Assembly: GCF_900105685.1 (NCBI RefSeq)
Contig: NZ_LT629781.1
Coordinates: 620,001-684,000 of the forward strand
Source of the DNA: Verrucomicrobium sp. GAS474
Lineage (GTDB): Bacteria; Verrucomicrobiota; Verrucomicrobiia; Methylacidiphilales; GAS474
DNA length: 64,000 bases
Direction: 5' to 3'
The notes under the pieces are model-generated. The model did no database searches, was not told where the DNA came from, and was given only the letters and a program-made list of their open reading frames with translations. The first letter of the stretch is position 1. Each line of letters starts with the position of its first letter. Of the stretch, positions 20,265 to 28,187 are shown piece after piece. The translations under genes and the position numbers were made by a program.

Positions 20265-20618
20265 ATGAAATACATCTTCACTCTCGGCGCGCTCGGCCTG
20301 GCGGCGACCCTCTGCATGGCCGATACCGCCTCGACGAACGATCCGGCCAACAGCGCCAACAACCGGAACCAGACGACCACCGCCGCCGACCAGTCGAACG
20401 CGCAAAGCGACGTCGAGCTGACGGCGAAGATCCGCTGGGCCCTGACCAAGGACACCCGCCTCTCGACCGACGCCCAGAATGTGAAAATCATCACGAACCA
20501 GGGCAAGGTCACGCTGCGCGGCGTCGTCGACAGCGCGGCCGAGAAAAAGCGCGTCGCCCATCACGCGGCCAAAATCGCGGGCAAGGCGAACGTCGACAAC
20601 GGCCTCGAAGTCAAATAG
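20265..20618 (+). CDS. Periplasmic BON-domain protein
   Basis: 117 residues with a signal peptide (MKYIFTLGALGLAATLCMA) and a single BON domain: DVELTAKIRWALTKD, VKIITNQGKVTLRGVVDS and the ending ANVDNGLEVK. BON domains bind membranes or phospholipids and often occur in osmotic-stress proteins such as OsmY. A short Asn/Thr-rich linker (residues ~22-45) separates the signal from the domain. It lies 54 bp before a second stress-type gene. The 215-bp leader upstream (20050-20264) shows no clear promoter consensus. Confidence 0.9.
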   Translation: MKYIFTLGALGLAATLCMADTASTNDPANSANNRNQTTTAADQSNAQSDVELTAKIRWALTKDTRLSTDAQNVKIITNQGKVTLRGVVDSAAEKKRVAHHAAKIAGKANVDNGLEVK

Positions 20619-20672
20619 CCGAAGCCGAAAGCCATTCCCTCTCCTCAACCAACCCCATACCCATCCACCATT

Positions 20673-21215
20673 ATGTCCAAATCGTCCGTTTACGCCCTCG
20701 TCGACACCTATCCCCAGGCCGAAGCCATCGTCGACCGCCTCAAGGCCGACAACTTCTCCTACAACGACATCTCGGTCCTCTTCTCCGACAAGGCGGGGAC
20801 CCGCGACTTCGCCCATGAAAAGCACACCAAGGCGCCCGAAGGCGCGGCGACCGGGGCCGTCTCCGGCGGCGTGGTCGGCGGCGTCCTGGGCTGGCTCGTC
20901 GGCATCGGATCGCTCGCCATTCCCGGCGTCGGCCCGCTGATCGCGGCGGGGCCGATCCTGGCCGCCCTCAGCGGCGCGGCGGTCGGTGCCACAGCGGGCG
21001 GCGTCGCCGGCGGCCTCATCGGCCTCGGCATCCCCGAGTACGAAGCGCGCCAGTATGAGGAAAAGATCAAGTCGGGGAGCATCCTGATCTCTGTCCACTC
21101 GGAGAACCGCGACGAGACGAAGCGGGCGAAGAAGATCTTCGAGGAACTCGGCGCGAAGGACATCGCCGTCCGCGACGAGGAATCGGTCTCCAAGAAGGAA
21201 AAGGTCCTTTCCTAA
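20673..21215 (+). CDS. Glycine-zipper membrane protein with YflT/GsiB-like N-terminus
   Basis: 180 residues. The N-terminal ~45 residues (VYALVDTYPQAEAIVDRLKA, ISVLFSD) resemble the general-stress YflT/DUF1269-type alpha/beta unit. The middle (~60-125) is a Gly/Ala-rich pair of hydrophobic helices (VSGGVVGGVLGWLVG, GAAVGATAGGVAGGLIGLG), typical of glycine-zipper membrane segments. The end SILISVHSENRDETKRAKKI repeats the alpha/beta pattern. Probably a stress-induced inner-membrane protein. Co-transcribed with the BON gene and ended by a strong terminator. Confidence 0.8.
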   Translation: MSKSSVYALVDTYPQAEAIVDRLKADNFSYNDISVLFSDKAGTRDFAHEKHTKAPEGAATGAVSGGVVGGVLGWLVGIGSLAIPGVGPLIAAGPILAALSGAAVGATAGGVAGGLIGLGIPEYEARQYEEKIKSGSILISVHSENRDETKRAKKIFEELGAKDIAVRDEESVSKKEKVLS

Positions 21216-21232
21216 AATCGCCCCTCCCAAAG

Positions 21233-21272
21233 AAAAACCCGGCCCTCGCTTGCGCGAGAGGCCGGGTTTTTT
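21233..21272. terminator. Bidirectional rho-independent terminator
   Basis: AAAAACCCGGCC and GGCCGGGTTTTT form a perfect 12-bp outer stem, extended inside by CTCGC/GCGAG around a TTGC loop. With A and T runs on both sides it can end both the plus-strand stress operon and the minus-strand rpsU gene. Confidence 0.95.
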
Positions 21273-21308
21273 GGGAGGTGAACAGTCGTTCGCCTGGACC
21301 GGATGCGA

Positions 21309-21527
21309 TTAAGCGATCGGGGCCGTCGACGAGGGACGGTTCAGGTTGAACGCGCCCCAGAAGTTCAAGCGGGCCTCGCGGGCCTTGCGCTTCTTCTTCT
21401 CGGTGGTGTTCTCGAAGGTACGACGGGTGCGGGCCTCGCGGAGAGTGCCTTCACGGTCGAGCTTCTTCTTCAGACGCCGGAGCGCCTTGTCGATCGATTC
21501 GCCTTTTTTGATGCGGACTTCGGTCAT
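21309..21527 (-). CDS. rpsU: 30S ribosomal protein bS21
   Basis: 72 residues. The pattern VRIKKGESIDKALRRLKKKL, then TRRTFENTTEKKKRKAREA is standard bS21, which binds the 30S platform near the anti-Shine-Dalgarno end of 16S rRNA. The C-terminal part (LNFWGAFNLNRPSSTAPIA) is longer than in many species. A good Shine-Dalgarno (GAGGTG) sits 9-10 bp before the ATG. It shares a terminator with the converging stress operon. Confidence 0.95.
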   Translation of the reverse strand: MTEVRIKKGESIDKALRRLKKKLDREGTLREARTRRTFENTTEKKKRKAREARLNFWGAFNLNRPSSTAPIA

Positions 21528-21556
21528 TGTTAATTCACCTCGCTTCTTTCTTCCTC

Positions 21557-21612
21557 CACCGGAACGGGTTGGTGTCCCGGTGTAGAGGGGGGCGTACCTT
21601 GCAAGAGGTACG
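21557..21612 (-). promoter_or_regulatory. Structured 5' leader of rpsU
   Basis: Two inverted repeats lie 30-85 bp before the rpsU start: CACCGG/CCGGTG around a 14-nt loop (21557-21582), and CGTACCT/AGGTACG around TGCAAG-type loop (21593-21612). In a ribosomal protein leader such hairpins may serve autogenous control, but no known leader family could be assigned. Hairpins by eye only. Confidence 0.45.
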
Positions 21613-21887
21613 GGGAAAGAGTCAAGTACTCGCTCCCGAGAGGGAAAAAAGCAGGGAACTGGTTGTTTCTACCTAGGCCATTGCCGGAATATACTTAATA
21701 CGTGTGATGGAGGCCCTTTTCATTGGCACCGCTCCTCAATCTGTTTTATCTGTACGACGCAATCGGGGAATTATGAGGGGCGATAACTTTTGTGCCGGGA
21801 CGGCCAATCGGGTTTGATAATGGATGAATCGGGGTTCATCCGACCCATCTCTCTTCCTTTTCCCTATTTCATCTTCTTCCTCCATCC
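21613..21887. other. AT-rich intergenic region before the ankyrin gene
   Basis: The divergent gap between rpsU and the ankyrin gene totals 360 bp and is much richer in A/T than the coding DNA. It holds GAATATACTTAATACG and GGGTTTGATAATGG, which look like promoter parts, and a small hairpin GATGAATCGGGGTTCATC about 55 bp before the ankyrin gene. No gene is seen in it. Confidence 0.5.
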
Positions 21888-23087
21888 ATGTCTTCCGCCA
21901 TCCGGGCTTCGGCCGAAAGTTTCTCTGACAGCCTGCTGGAAGTCATTCGCGAGGATAATCCCGAACGGCTGACCACCATCGCCCGGGCCCTGCCGATCCT
22001 CCCGACGGCGATGGTCATCCGCGGAGACGACCTCCTCACCTGGGCGATCCGCAACAACGCGCGGAACTGCATCACCCCGCTCCGCGACCTCGGCTTCTCC
22101 ATGGACCGCCTCAGCCTTCGCGGGGAGAAGCATCCCCTCGAGGAGGCGATGGACATGCACGCCACGCTGGTGCTGGAGCACCTCCTCGAATGCGGCGCCG
22201 ACCCGAACGCCCCGCACACCGTCCACGGCACCATCATGCGCGCCGCCGCCATCACGCGGACCATCGACAGCCTCATCCCCCTCCTCTGCGTCCGGGGCAA
22301 CCCGAGCGTGGCGAGCCCCGACGGCTCCACGCCCCTCCACGCCGCCGTCGCCAACGGCCAGACGCTGAACGTCGAGCAGTTCCTCGACGCCGGGGCCAAC
22401 GTCAACGCCATCGACTTCATCGGGCGGACGCCCCTCCAGGTCGCCATCACCCGCCTCCAGGAATACAACCCGATCGCCACCCTCCTCCTCGACCACGGCG
22501 CGAATCCCCTCATCCCCGACTACGGCGGCCTCACCGCCGTCGAGTTGGCGAAGGTCCGGGGCGACCTCGCCTTCGTCCGCCACCTGGAGGAGCGGGTCGA
22601 CTGGAACGCACTCGTCGCCACGCCGGTCCCCGTCGCCCCCCTGCCGCAGGGCGCGGTGCGGCCCACGGGGGAGACCTTCCGCAAGGACCTCGTCAACGCC
22701 GTGCGGAAGGGGAGCCTCCGCGTGCTGAAGGAGGTCCTCGAGGGCGGCGGCGGCACGTGGTCGGTCTCGCTCCCCGCGGAGCAGGCCCCCTTCCTGCTGG
22801 CGCTCGCGAAGAAGCGGTTCGACCTCGCCGCGCCCCTCCTCGCCGCAAAGCTCGGCGCGAAGGACCGCGATCCGCAGGGCCACAACGCGATCTACTGGCT
22901 CGTCCTCGCGACGACCGAGATGACCCTCCTCCAGCCCTTCCTCAAGGCCCTTCACGAAATCGACTACGCCCTCCACACCGAAGTCGACAAGGACGGCCAG
23001 TCGCAAGTCTTCGCCGCCATGAGCCGCAGCGGCGTCCACAACTCCCGCCAGGTCGAGGCGCTGGTCGATTTCATCCGCCGGTTGTAA
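21888..23087 (+). CDS. Ankyrin-repeat protein
   Basis: 399 residues, no signal peptide. Ankyrin repeats are clearest at residues ~85-240: HLLECGADPNAPHTVHG, GSTPLHAAVANGQTLNVEQF, DAGANVNAIDFIGRTPLQVA and DHGANPLIPDYGG. After ~260 the repeat pattern weakens but continues as helix pairs. Ankyrin proteins bind other proteins; the partner cannot be inferred. It stands alone, with a 75-bp gap to the next gene. Confidence 0.9.
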   Translation: MSSAIRASAESFSDSLLEVIREDNPERLTTIARALPILPTAMVIRGDDLLTWAIRNNARNCITPLRDLGFSMDRLSLRGEKHPLEEAMDMHATLVLEHLLECGADPNAPHTVHGTIMRAAAITRTIDSLIPLLCVRGNPSVASPDGSTPLHAAVANGQTLNVEQFLDAGANVNAIDFIGRTPLQVAITRLQEYNPIATLLLDHGANPLIPDYGGLTAVELAKVRGDLAFVRHLEERVDWNALVATPVPVAPLPQGAVRPTGETFRKDLVNAVRKGSLRVLKEVLEGGGGTWSVSLPAEQAPFLLALAKKRFDLAAPLLAAKLGAKDRDPQGHNAIYWLVLATTEMTLLQPFLKALHEIDYALHTEVDKDGQSQVFAAMSRSGVHNSRQVEALVDFIRRL

Positions 23088-23162
23088 AGGGGAAGCCGGC
23101 CCCGCGGGAAGACCCCCCTCAGGCTGCCTTGCCAAACGACGCGGATTCTCTACCCTGTCCCG

Positions 23163-24206
23163 ATGGATTCCGCCCTTCTCCGCCAACGGCTCGGCCTCGC
23201 CGTCCGCCTCCTGATCTCCGGGGGGATCCTGGCTTACCTCGCCTTCAAGATCAATTGGGCCGACCTCGGTTCCCGCATCGCCGGGGCCGATCCCCTCTGG
23301 CTCCTCCTCGGCTTCGTCCTCATGGGCGTCGCCATCTTCCTCACCGCGTGGCGGTGGAAGATCCTCCTCCGCGTCCAGGACATCGCCCCCGGGATGCGCC
23401 GCGTCCTCGACCTCACGATGATCGGCCAGTTCTTCAACGCCTTCCTCCTCGGCACCACCGGCGGCGACGTGGTGAAGATCTTCTACATTACCCAGGCCGC
23501 GCCGAACCGGAAATCGGGGGCCGGCTTCTCCGTCCTCGCCGACCGCATCATCGGCCTCATCGCCCTCGTCGCCCTCACCCTCGCCCTCACCCTCACCCAC
23601 CGGGCCTACCTCCTCCAGAACCACGCCGCGAAGAAGGCCGTCCTCACCTTCTACCTCATCGCCGCCGCCATCGCCGGGCTCTTCGTCGTCGCCCGCGCCT
23701 TCCCGTGGCTCATGCGCTTCTCGAACTTCAGCGCCTGGGAGAAGAAGGTCCCCTTCCACGACAAGGTGGAGAAGCTCTCCGAGGCCCTCCGCAAGAACAT
23801 CAAGAGCCCCCGCGCGAACGTCGAGACCCTCCTCATCTCCTTCCTCAGCCACGGCCTCAACCTCTACGCCCAATACTGCGTCTTCCAGGCCCTCCACCTC
23901 GCCGTCCCCCTCCTCCTCGCCATCACCGTCACCGGCCTCGTCTACGTCCTCATCGCCATCCCCGTCACCATCGCCGGGCTCGGCGTCCGCGAGGGCCTCT
24001 TCATCCTCTTCCTCGGCTTGGCCCCGTGCCTCATTCCCCGGGAGGGAGCGATCGCCGCCTCGGTCCTCGGCTGGAGCCTCACCCTCGGCTGGAGCCTCGT
24101 CGGCGGCATCTTCCATCTCCGCTACCGGACGCCCGACCACTCCGTCCTGAAGGACGCCAAGGAAGCGCAGGCCGCCGCCCAGGCGGAGGAAACCGCCGCG
24201 CCTTAG
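23163..24206 (+). CDS. LPG-synthase-type flippase-domain membrane protein (UPF0104)
   Basis: 347 residues with about eight membrane helices. WRWKILLRVQDI, the segment FNAFLLGTTGGDVVKIFYI and PVTIAGLGVREGLF are signatures of the lysylphosphatidylglycerol synthase TM (UPF0104) family. The C-terminal aminoacyl-transferase domain of full MprF is absent, so this is the flippase-like part alone, whose role in lipid transfer is inferred. The C-terminus is a short Ala/Glu-rich tail. The next gene starts 15 bp after the stop with GTG, so they are co-transcribed. Confidence 0.88.
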   Translation: MDSALLRQRLGLAVRLLISGGILAYLAFKINWADLGSRIAGADPLWLLLGFVLMGVAIFLTAWRWKILLRVQDIAPGMRRVLDLTMIGQFFNAFLLGTTGGDVVKIFYITQAAPNRKSGAGFSVLADRIIGLIALVALTLALTLTHRAYLLQNHAAKKAVLTFYLIAAAIAGLFVVARAFPWLMRFSNFSAWEKKVPFHDKVEKLSEALRKNIKSPRANVETLLISFLSHGLNLYAQYCVFQALHLAVPLLLAITVTGLVYVLIAIPVTIAGLGVREGLFILFLGLAPCLIPREGAIAASVLGWSLTLGWSLVGGIFHLRYRTPDHSVLKDAKEAQAAAQAEETAAP

Positions 24207-24221
24207 CGCCGCCCCCCGCGC

Positions 24222-25589
24222 GTGAGCCCTTCTCCCGACAGCGCCGGCGCCCCGACGCTTCCCCTGGAGGCAGCCTCCCGCGCCGTCGTCGGGCGGCTCC
24301 AGCAGGCGGGCCACATCGCCTACTTCGCCGGGGGCTGCGTCCGGGACCGCCTCCTGGGCCGCGTCCCGCACGATTACGACGTCGCCACCGACGCCCCGCC
24401 CGAGAAAGTCCAGTCCCTCTTCCCCCGCACCACCGGCCTCGTCGGCAAGGCCTTCGGCGTCATCTGCGTCCTCGAGCGGGGCTGCCAGGTCGAGGTCGCC
24501 ACCTTCCGCCAGGACCTCGACTACGTCGACGGGAGGAGGCCGACCGGCGTCCGCTTCGTCACCGCCGAGGAAGACGCCCAGCGGCGGGACTTCACCGTCA
24601 ACGGCCTCTTCTGCGACCCGGCGAGCGATCCCGCCGCCGACCGCGTCATCGACTACGTCGGGGGACAGGCCGACCTCGCGAAGAAACTCATCCGCGCCAT
24701 CGGCGAACCCCGCGCCCGCTTCGCCGAGGACAAGCTCCGCCTCCTCCGCGCCGTCCGCTTCGCCGTCACCCTCGGCTTCGAAATCGAGGCGAAGACCTGG
24801 GAGGCCGTGCGCGAGGCCGCGGGGGAAATCGCCGTCGTCAGCCCGGAGCGGATCCGCGACGAGCTCGACAAGATCTGGACCGGCCCCGATCCGGCGCGCG
24901 GCCTCGACCTCCTCGACCAATCGGGCCTCCTCGCCGTCGTCCTCCCGGAGCTCGCCGCCCTCCACGGCGTCGAGCAGCCGCCGCAGTTCCACCCCGAGGG
25001 CGACGTCTTCGTCCACACCCGCCTCATGCTCTCCGGGCTGAGGAACGCGCCGCTGCCGCTCGCCCTGTCAGTCCTCTTCCACGACATCGGGAAGCCCCCG
25101 ACCTTCGCCGTCGACGAGACGGGCCGCATCCGCTTCAACGGCCACGAGAGCGTCGGCGCGCGGATGACCGAGAAGGTGATGAAGCGGCTCCGCTACAGCA
25201 ACGAGGCCCTCGAGGCCGTCGTCGCCTGCGTCGCCAATCACATGGCCTTCAAGGACGTTCCGAACATGCGGCTCTCCACGCTGAAGCGTTTCCTCGCCCG
25301 CCCCACCTTCGAGACCGAGATGGAACTCCACCGCCTCGACTGCACCTCGAGCCACGGCCACCTCGACATCTACCGCCTGCTGCAGGAAAAGCTGGCGACC
25401 CTCCCCGCCGAATCGATCGACCCCGATCCGTTGGTCACCGGCCACGACCTCATGGAAGCAACCGGCCTGACCGAGGGAAGACGCCTGGGCCAATTGGTCC
25501 GCCAGATCCGCGAAGCCCAGCTCGACGGGAAGATCGCGAGCAAGGAAGAGGCGCTAGCACTGGCAAAACACCTGCTCGGAAACAGCTAG
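24222..25589 (+). CDS. CCA-adding enzyme / poly(A) polymerase family protein
   Basis: 455 residues from a GTG at 24222. The class II nucleotidyltransferase head has GGCVRDRLLG, then DYDVAT with the catalytic Asp pair, followed by RRDFTVNGLF and the RNA-binding neck RFAEDKLRLLRAVRFA. A C-terminal HD domain carries SVLFHDIGKP and HESVGARM. HD-containing members are usually CCA-adding enzymes with phosphohydrolase activity that complete tRNA 3' ends. Whether it adds CCA or poly(A) cannot be decided by eye. Repeat copy 5 follows 2 bp after its stop. Confidence 0.9.
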   Translation: MSPSPDSAGAPTLPLEAASRAVVGRLQQAGHIAYFAGGCVRDRLLGRVPHDYDVATDAPPEKVQSLFPRTTGLVGKAFGVICVLERGCQVEVATFRQDLDYVDGRRPTGVRFVTAEEDAQRRDFTVNGLFCDPASDPAADRVIDYVGGQADLAKKLIRAIGEPRARFAEDKLRLLRAVRFAVTLGFEIEAKTWEAVREAAGEIAVVSPERIRDELDKIWTGPDPARGLDLLDQSGLLAVVLPELAALHGVEQPPQFHPEGDVFVHTRLMLSGLRNAPLPLALSVLFHDIGKPPTFAVDETGRIRFNGHESVGARMTEKVMKRLRYSNEALEAVVACVANHMAFKDVPNMRLSTLKRFLARPTFETEMELHRLDCTSSHGHLDIYRLLQEKLATLPAESIDPDPLVTGHDLMEATGLTEGRRLGQLVRQIREAQLDGKIASKEEALALAKHLLGNS

Positions 25590-25591
25590 CC

Positions 25592-25835
25592 CCCAAGCGC
25601 CCCTCTCCCGATAGGAGTCAGGGCGTATGGGTACCGTCTCCCCCCGCAATACGTACCCTCGGGCGTACCGGAACCATCCGATTTTAATCCAGTTCGGAGA
25701 CGAGGCGCCGCCAAAGCACGTCCGCCTAGCTAAGGCCCTCCGAAGGGGAGGTTCCAGGAGGGGCAAAGCCCCTCTTGGGCTATAAAGCGGATCGCCTCCA
25801 CCTGTACAGGGTCGACCCCGCCAGCCCCAAAGGGC
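25592..25835 (-). repeat. Long intergenic repeat, copy 5 (type A, reversed)
   Basis: Reverse copy filling almost all of the gap between two converging genes. On the minus strand it begins GCCCTTTGGGGCTGGCGG and contains CTGTACAGGTGGAGGC, CTTTATAGCCCAAGAGGGGC, TAAAATCGGATGGTTCC, CAGGG-type variants of the CTCCTATCGGGAG segment and the GGCGCTTGGGG module. Its left end is 21 bp from the stop codon of the beta-lactamase gene, which reads into it. The TGGTTCCGGTACGCC variant is shared with copy 1. Confidence 0.9.
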
Positions 25836-25856
25836 ACTCCAAAAGACACGCCCCCC

Positions 25857-26630
25857 CTACAACAACCCATTCTCCCGCAAAATCCGCTCCGTCACCTCGC
25901 GCGCATCCGTCCCCAACACCCCCTCCCCGCGCAGCATGCACGCAAACGCATACGTCTTCCCACCCGACTCCACATAACCCACGAACCACCCCAGCGCCTT
26001 GGTCCCCTGATACCCCTGCACCGTGCTTCCCGTCTTCCCGTAGAAGTTCGCCTTCACGGTCATGATCTGCGCCAGCACCCGCCGCGTGTGTTCCTTCAGC
26101 GGCAGCCGTCCCGTCACCACGTCGGCCATCCGCGCGGCCTGCTCGTCGGCGGAGATGAAAAGCGGCTTCACTCCCGCCTTCGGAAGCCAGAATTGGTCGA
26201 GGCCCGACGACATGTCCTGGTCCCCGTAGCCGATCTTCGCCAGCCAGGCGGCCATCCTCTCCTTGCCGATCTTCCGCGCGAGATGCTGATAGGCCGGGAC
26301 GCACGAGAGGGCGAAGGCGCTCCGCACCGTCTGGTCCTGGTTCCACGCCTCGTTCGAGCGGGGCACGCCGTCCCATCTCCAGAACGGGGCGTCGGCTTCG
26401 GTGATGATCCCCTCTTCGAGGCCGATGATCGAGTTCCAGATCTTGAACGTCGAGCAGGGCGGCAACTTCCGCGCGCAGGCGGCCGGATCATGGCGGAGCG
26501 TCTCCCCCGTGGCGCAATCGATCAGGACGAACGCGCCCTCGCGCCCCGCAAATCCGTTATCGACCGAAAACGGGGTGGCGGGAGAAAAAGGGGACGCCAA
26601 CGCGGCGGCGCAAACCAGCGAAAGCAGCAT
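25857..26630 (-). CDS. Class D (OXA-type) beta-lactamase
   Basis: 257 residues with a signal peptide (LLSLVCAAALA), so periplasmic. All class D motifs are present: the acylated Ser in PCSTFKIWN, the SxV motif in ALSCVPAYQ, YGDQD in place of YGN, KTGS and GWFVGYVE. These enzymes open beta-lactam rings, using a carbamylated Lys in STFK. The open reading extends upstream but the ATG at 26630 begins the signal peptide. It starts 5 bp after the stop of an ArsR-type regulator, not a BlaI/BlaR pair. Activity spectrum unknown. Confidence 0.9.
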   Translation of the reverse strand: MLLSLVCAAALASPFSPATPFSVDNGFAGREGAFVLIDCATGETLRHDPAACARKLPPCSTFKIWNSIIGLEEGIITEADAPFWRWDGVPRSNEAWNQDQTVRSAFALSCVPAYQHLARKIGKERMAAWLAKIGYGDQDMSSGLDQFWLPKAGVKPLFISADEQAARMADVVTGRLPLKEHTRRVLAQIMTVKANFYGKTGSTVQGYQGTKALGWFVGYVESGGKTYAFACMLRGEGVLGTDAREVTERILRENGLL

Positions 26631-26635
26631 GGGGA

Positions 26636-26935
26636 CTACTCCTCGGCCCGTTCCTGCGCGTAGGCGCGGAGGATGGCGCGGACCAGGCCGGGGAACCGTT
26701 TCTCCAACTCGGAGGTGCGGAGGGAGTTGTCGCAATCGACGCCGTTCCGCTCGCTGCGGATGAGGCCGGCTTCGCGGAGGATGCGGAAGTGGAGAGAGGT
26801 GGTCGATTTCGGCATCAGCCGCTTCCGCTTTTCCTTGCCTTCCCCCTTCTCCTGCCCGAGCGCGCGGGAGACCGTCTCGGAGCAGTTCATCTTCTCCCCG
26901 TGGTTCACCAGCTCGCGGACGATGGCGAAGCGCAC
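26636..26935 (-). CDS. ArsR-type winged-helix regulator (start uncertain)
   Basis: Homology-like sequence begins before the first standard start: in-frame codons upstream of the GTG at 26935 read SILHALADP, the usual beginning of ArsR-family helix 1, but no ATG, GTG or TTG precedes them back to ~27050. Downstream, FAIVRELVNHGEK, the recognition helix region PKSTTSLHFRILREAGLI and VDCDNSLRTSE fit an ArsR winged helix of ~100-120 residues. It may start at an unusual codon or be damaged. It lies directly before the beta-lactamase and is divergent from the aldo/keto reductase. Confidence 0.75.
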   Translation of the reverse strand: MRFAIVRELVNHGEKMNCSETVSRALGQEKGEGKEKRKRLMPKSTTSLHFRILREAGLIRSERNGVDCDNSLRTSELEKRFPGLVRAILRAYAQERAEE

Positions 26936-27045
26936 CGGATCGGCGAGGGCATGGAGGATGCTCGCGACGGTGACGCTCTCGATTTTGGGATGGTGGTGCG
27001 GTCTGATGAAAGTACGGTATCCTATCCCGCCCCCCGCCGCAAGGC

Positions 27046-27084
27046 TTGACAGCGGATTGGTTCAATGGTTCAATTTTAATGAAC
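27046..27084 (+). promoter_or_regulatory. Promoter and candidate ArsR operator before the reductase gene
   Basis: A perfect -35 box TTGACA (27046-27051) is followed after 17 bp by TTCAAT (27069-27074). Overlapping the latter are the tandem GGTTCAATGGTTCAAT and the inverted repeat GTTCA-ATTTTAA-TGAAC (27068-27084). A dyad over the -10 box, between an ArsR-type gene and its divergent neighbour, is the expected place for a repressor site. Binding is inferred. Confidence 0.6.
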
Positions 27085-27137
27085 TAACAGCAGCACCCCA
27101 TCGAAACCCGACCCACCCCCAAACCCAAAGGATCACC

Positions 27138-28169
27138 ATGGAATACAGACACCTCGGCGGCTCCGGCCTCCGCGTCCCCGTCCTCAGCTTCGGCACCGGC
27201 ACCTTCGGCGGCACCAACGAATTCTTCCAGACCTGGGGGCAGAGCGACGTGGCCGAGGCGACCCGCCTCGTCGACATCTGCCTCGAAGCCGGGCTGAACC
27301 TCTTCGACTCGGCCGACATCTATTCCGACGGCGCCGCCGAGTCGATCCTCGGGAAGGCCGTCGCGGGCCGCCGCGACCAGGTCCTGATCTCGACCAAGGG
27401 GACCTTCCGCGCGGGCGACGGCATCAACGACGTCGGCTCCTCCCGCCACCACCTGATTCGCGCCGTCGAGGGAAGCCTGAAACGGCTCGGCACCGATTAC
27501 ATCGACCTCTACCAGCTCCACGGCTTCGACGCCTCGACGCCGGTCGAGGAGACCCTCTCGACCCTCGACGGCCTCGTGAAAGCGGGGAAGATCCGCTACC
27601 TCGGCGTCTCGAACTTCTCCGGCTGGCACCTGATGAAGTCGTTCGCCGTTTCCGATCGATACGGGTGGTCCCGCTACGTCGCGAACCAGACCTACTACTC
27701 CCTCATCGGGCGGGATTACGAGCACGAGCTGATGCCCCTCGGCCTCGACCAGAAAGTCGGCGCCGTCGTCTGGAGCCCCCTCGGCTGGGGCCGCCTCACC
27801 GGCAAGGTGGGCCGGAACAAGCCGCTCCCCGAGACGAGCCGCCTCAAGTCCGACCTCTCCAACTCGAAGGGGCCGCAGGTCGACAACGAATACCTATACA
27901 AGGTCACCGACGCCCTCGAGGCGCTGAGCGCCGAGACCGGGAAGAGCGTCCCGCAGATCGCCCTGAACTGGCTCCTCCAGCGTCCGACCGTCAGCACCGT
28001 CATCGTCGGCGCGCGCAACGAGGAACAGCTCCGCCAGAACCTCGGGGCCGTCGGCTGGAACCTCACGAAGGAGCAGGTCGCGAGGCTCGACGAAGCGAGC
28101 GTCCTCCCCGCGCCCTATCCCTACTGGCACCAGCACTTCTTCACCGAGCGCAACCCCAAGGCGGTCTAA
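27138..28169 (+). CDS. Aldo/keto reductase
   Basis: 343 residues of a TIM-barrel NADPH-dependent reductase. The catalytic tetrad is readable: Asp and Tyr in FDSADIYSDG, Lys in LISTKGTF and His in YQLHGFD. The C-terminal cofactor part TVSTVIVGARNEEQL is also typical. Start at the ATG at 27138, preceded by a Shine-Dalgarno-like AAAGGATC. It is followed 18 bp later by an MFS exporter gene; together with the ArsR-type regulator this looks like an inducible detoxification unit. Confidence 0.92.
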   Translation: MEYRHLGGSGLRVPVLSFGTGTFGGTNEFFQTWGQSDVAEATRLVDICLEAGLNLFDSADIYSDGAAESILGKAVAGRRDQVLISTKGTFRAGDGINDVGSSRHHLIRAVEGSLKRLGTDYIDLYQLHGFDASTPVEETLSTLDGLVKAGKIRYLGVSNFSGWHLMKSFAVSDRYGWSRYVANQTYYSLIGRDYEHELMPLGLDQKVGAVVWSPLGWGRLTGKVGRNKPLPETSRLKSDLSNSKGPQVDNEYLYKVTDALEALSAETGKSVPQIALNWLLQRPTVSTVIVGARNEEQLRQNLGAVGWNLTKEQVARLDEASVLPAPYPYWHQHFFTERNPKAV

Positions 28170-28187
28170 CCCTCCCTCCAACCAGCC

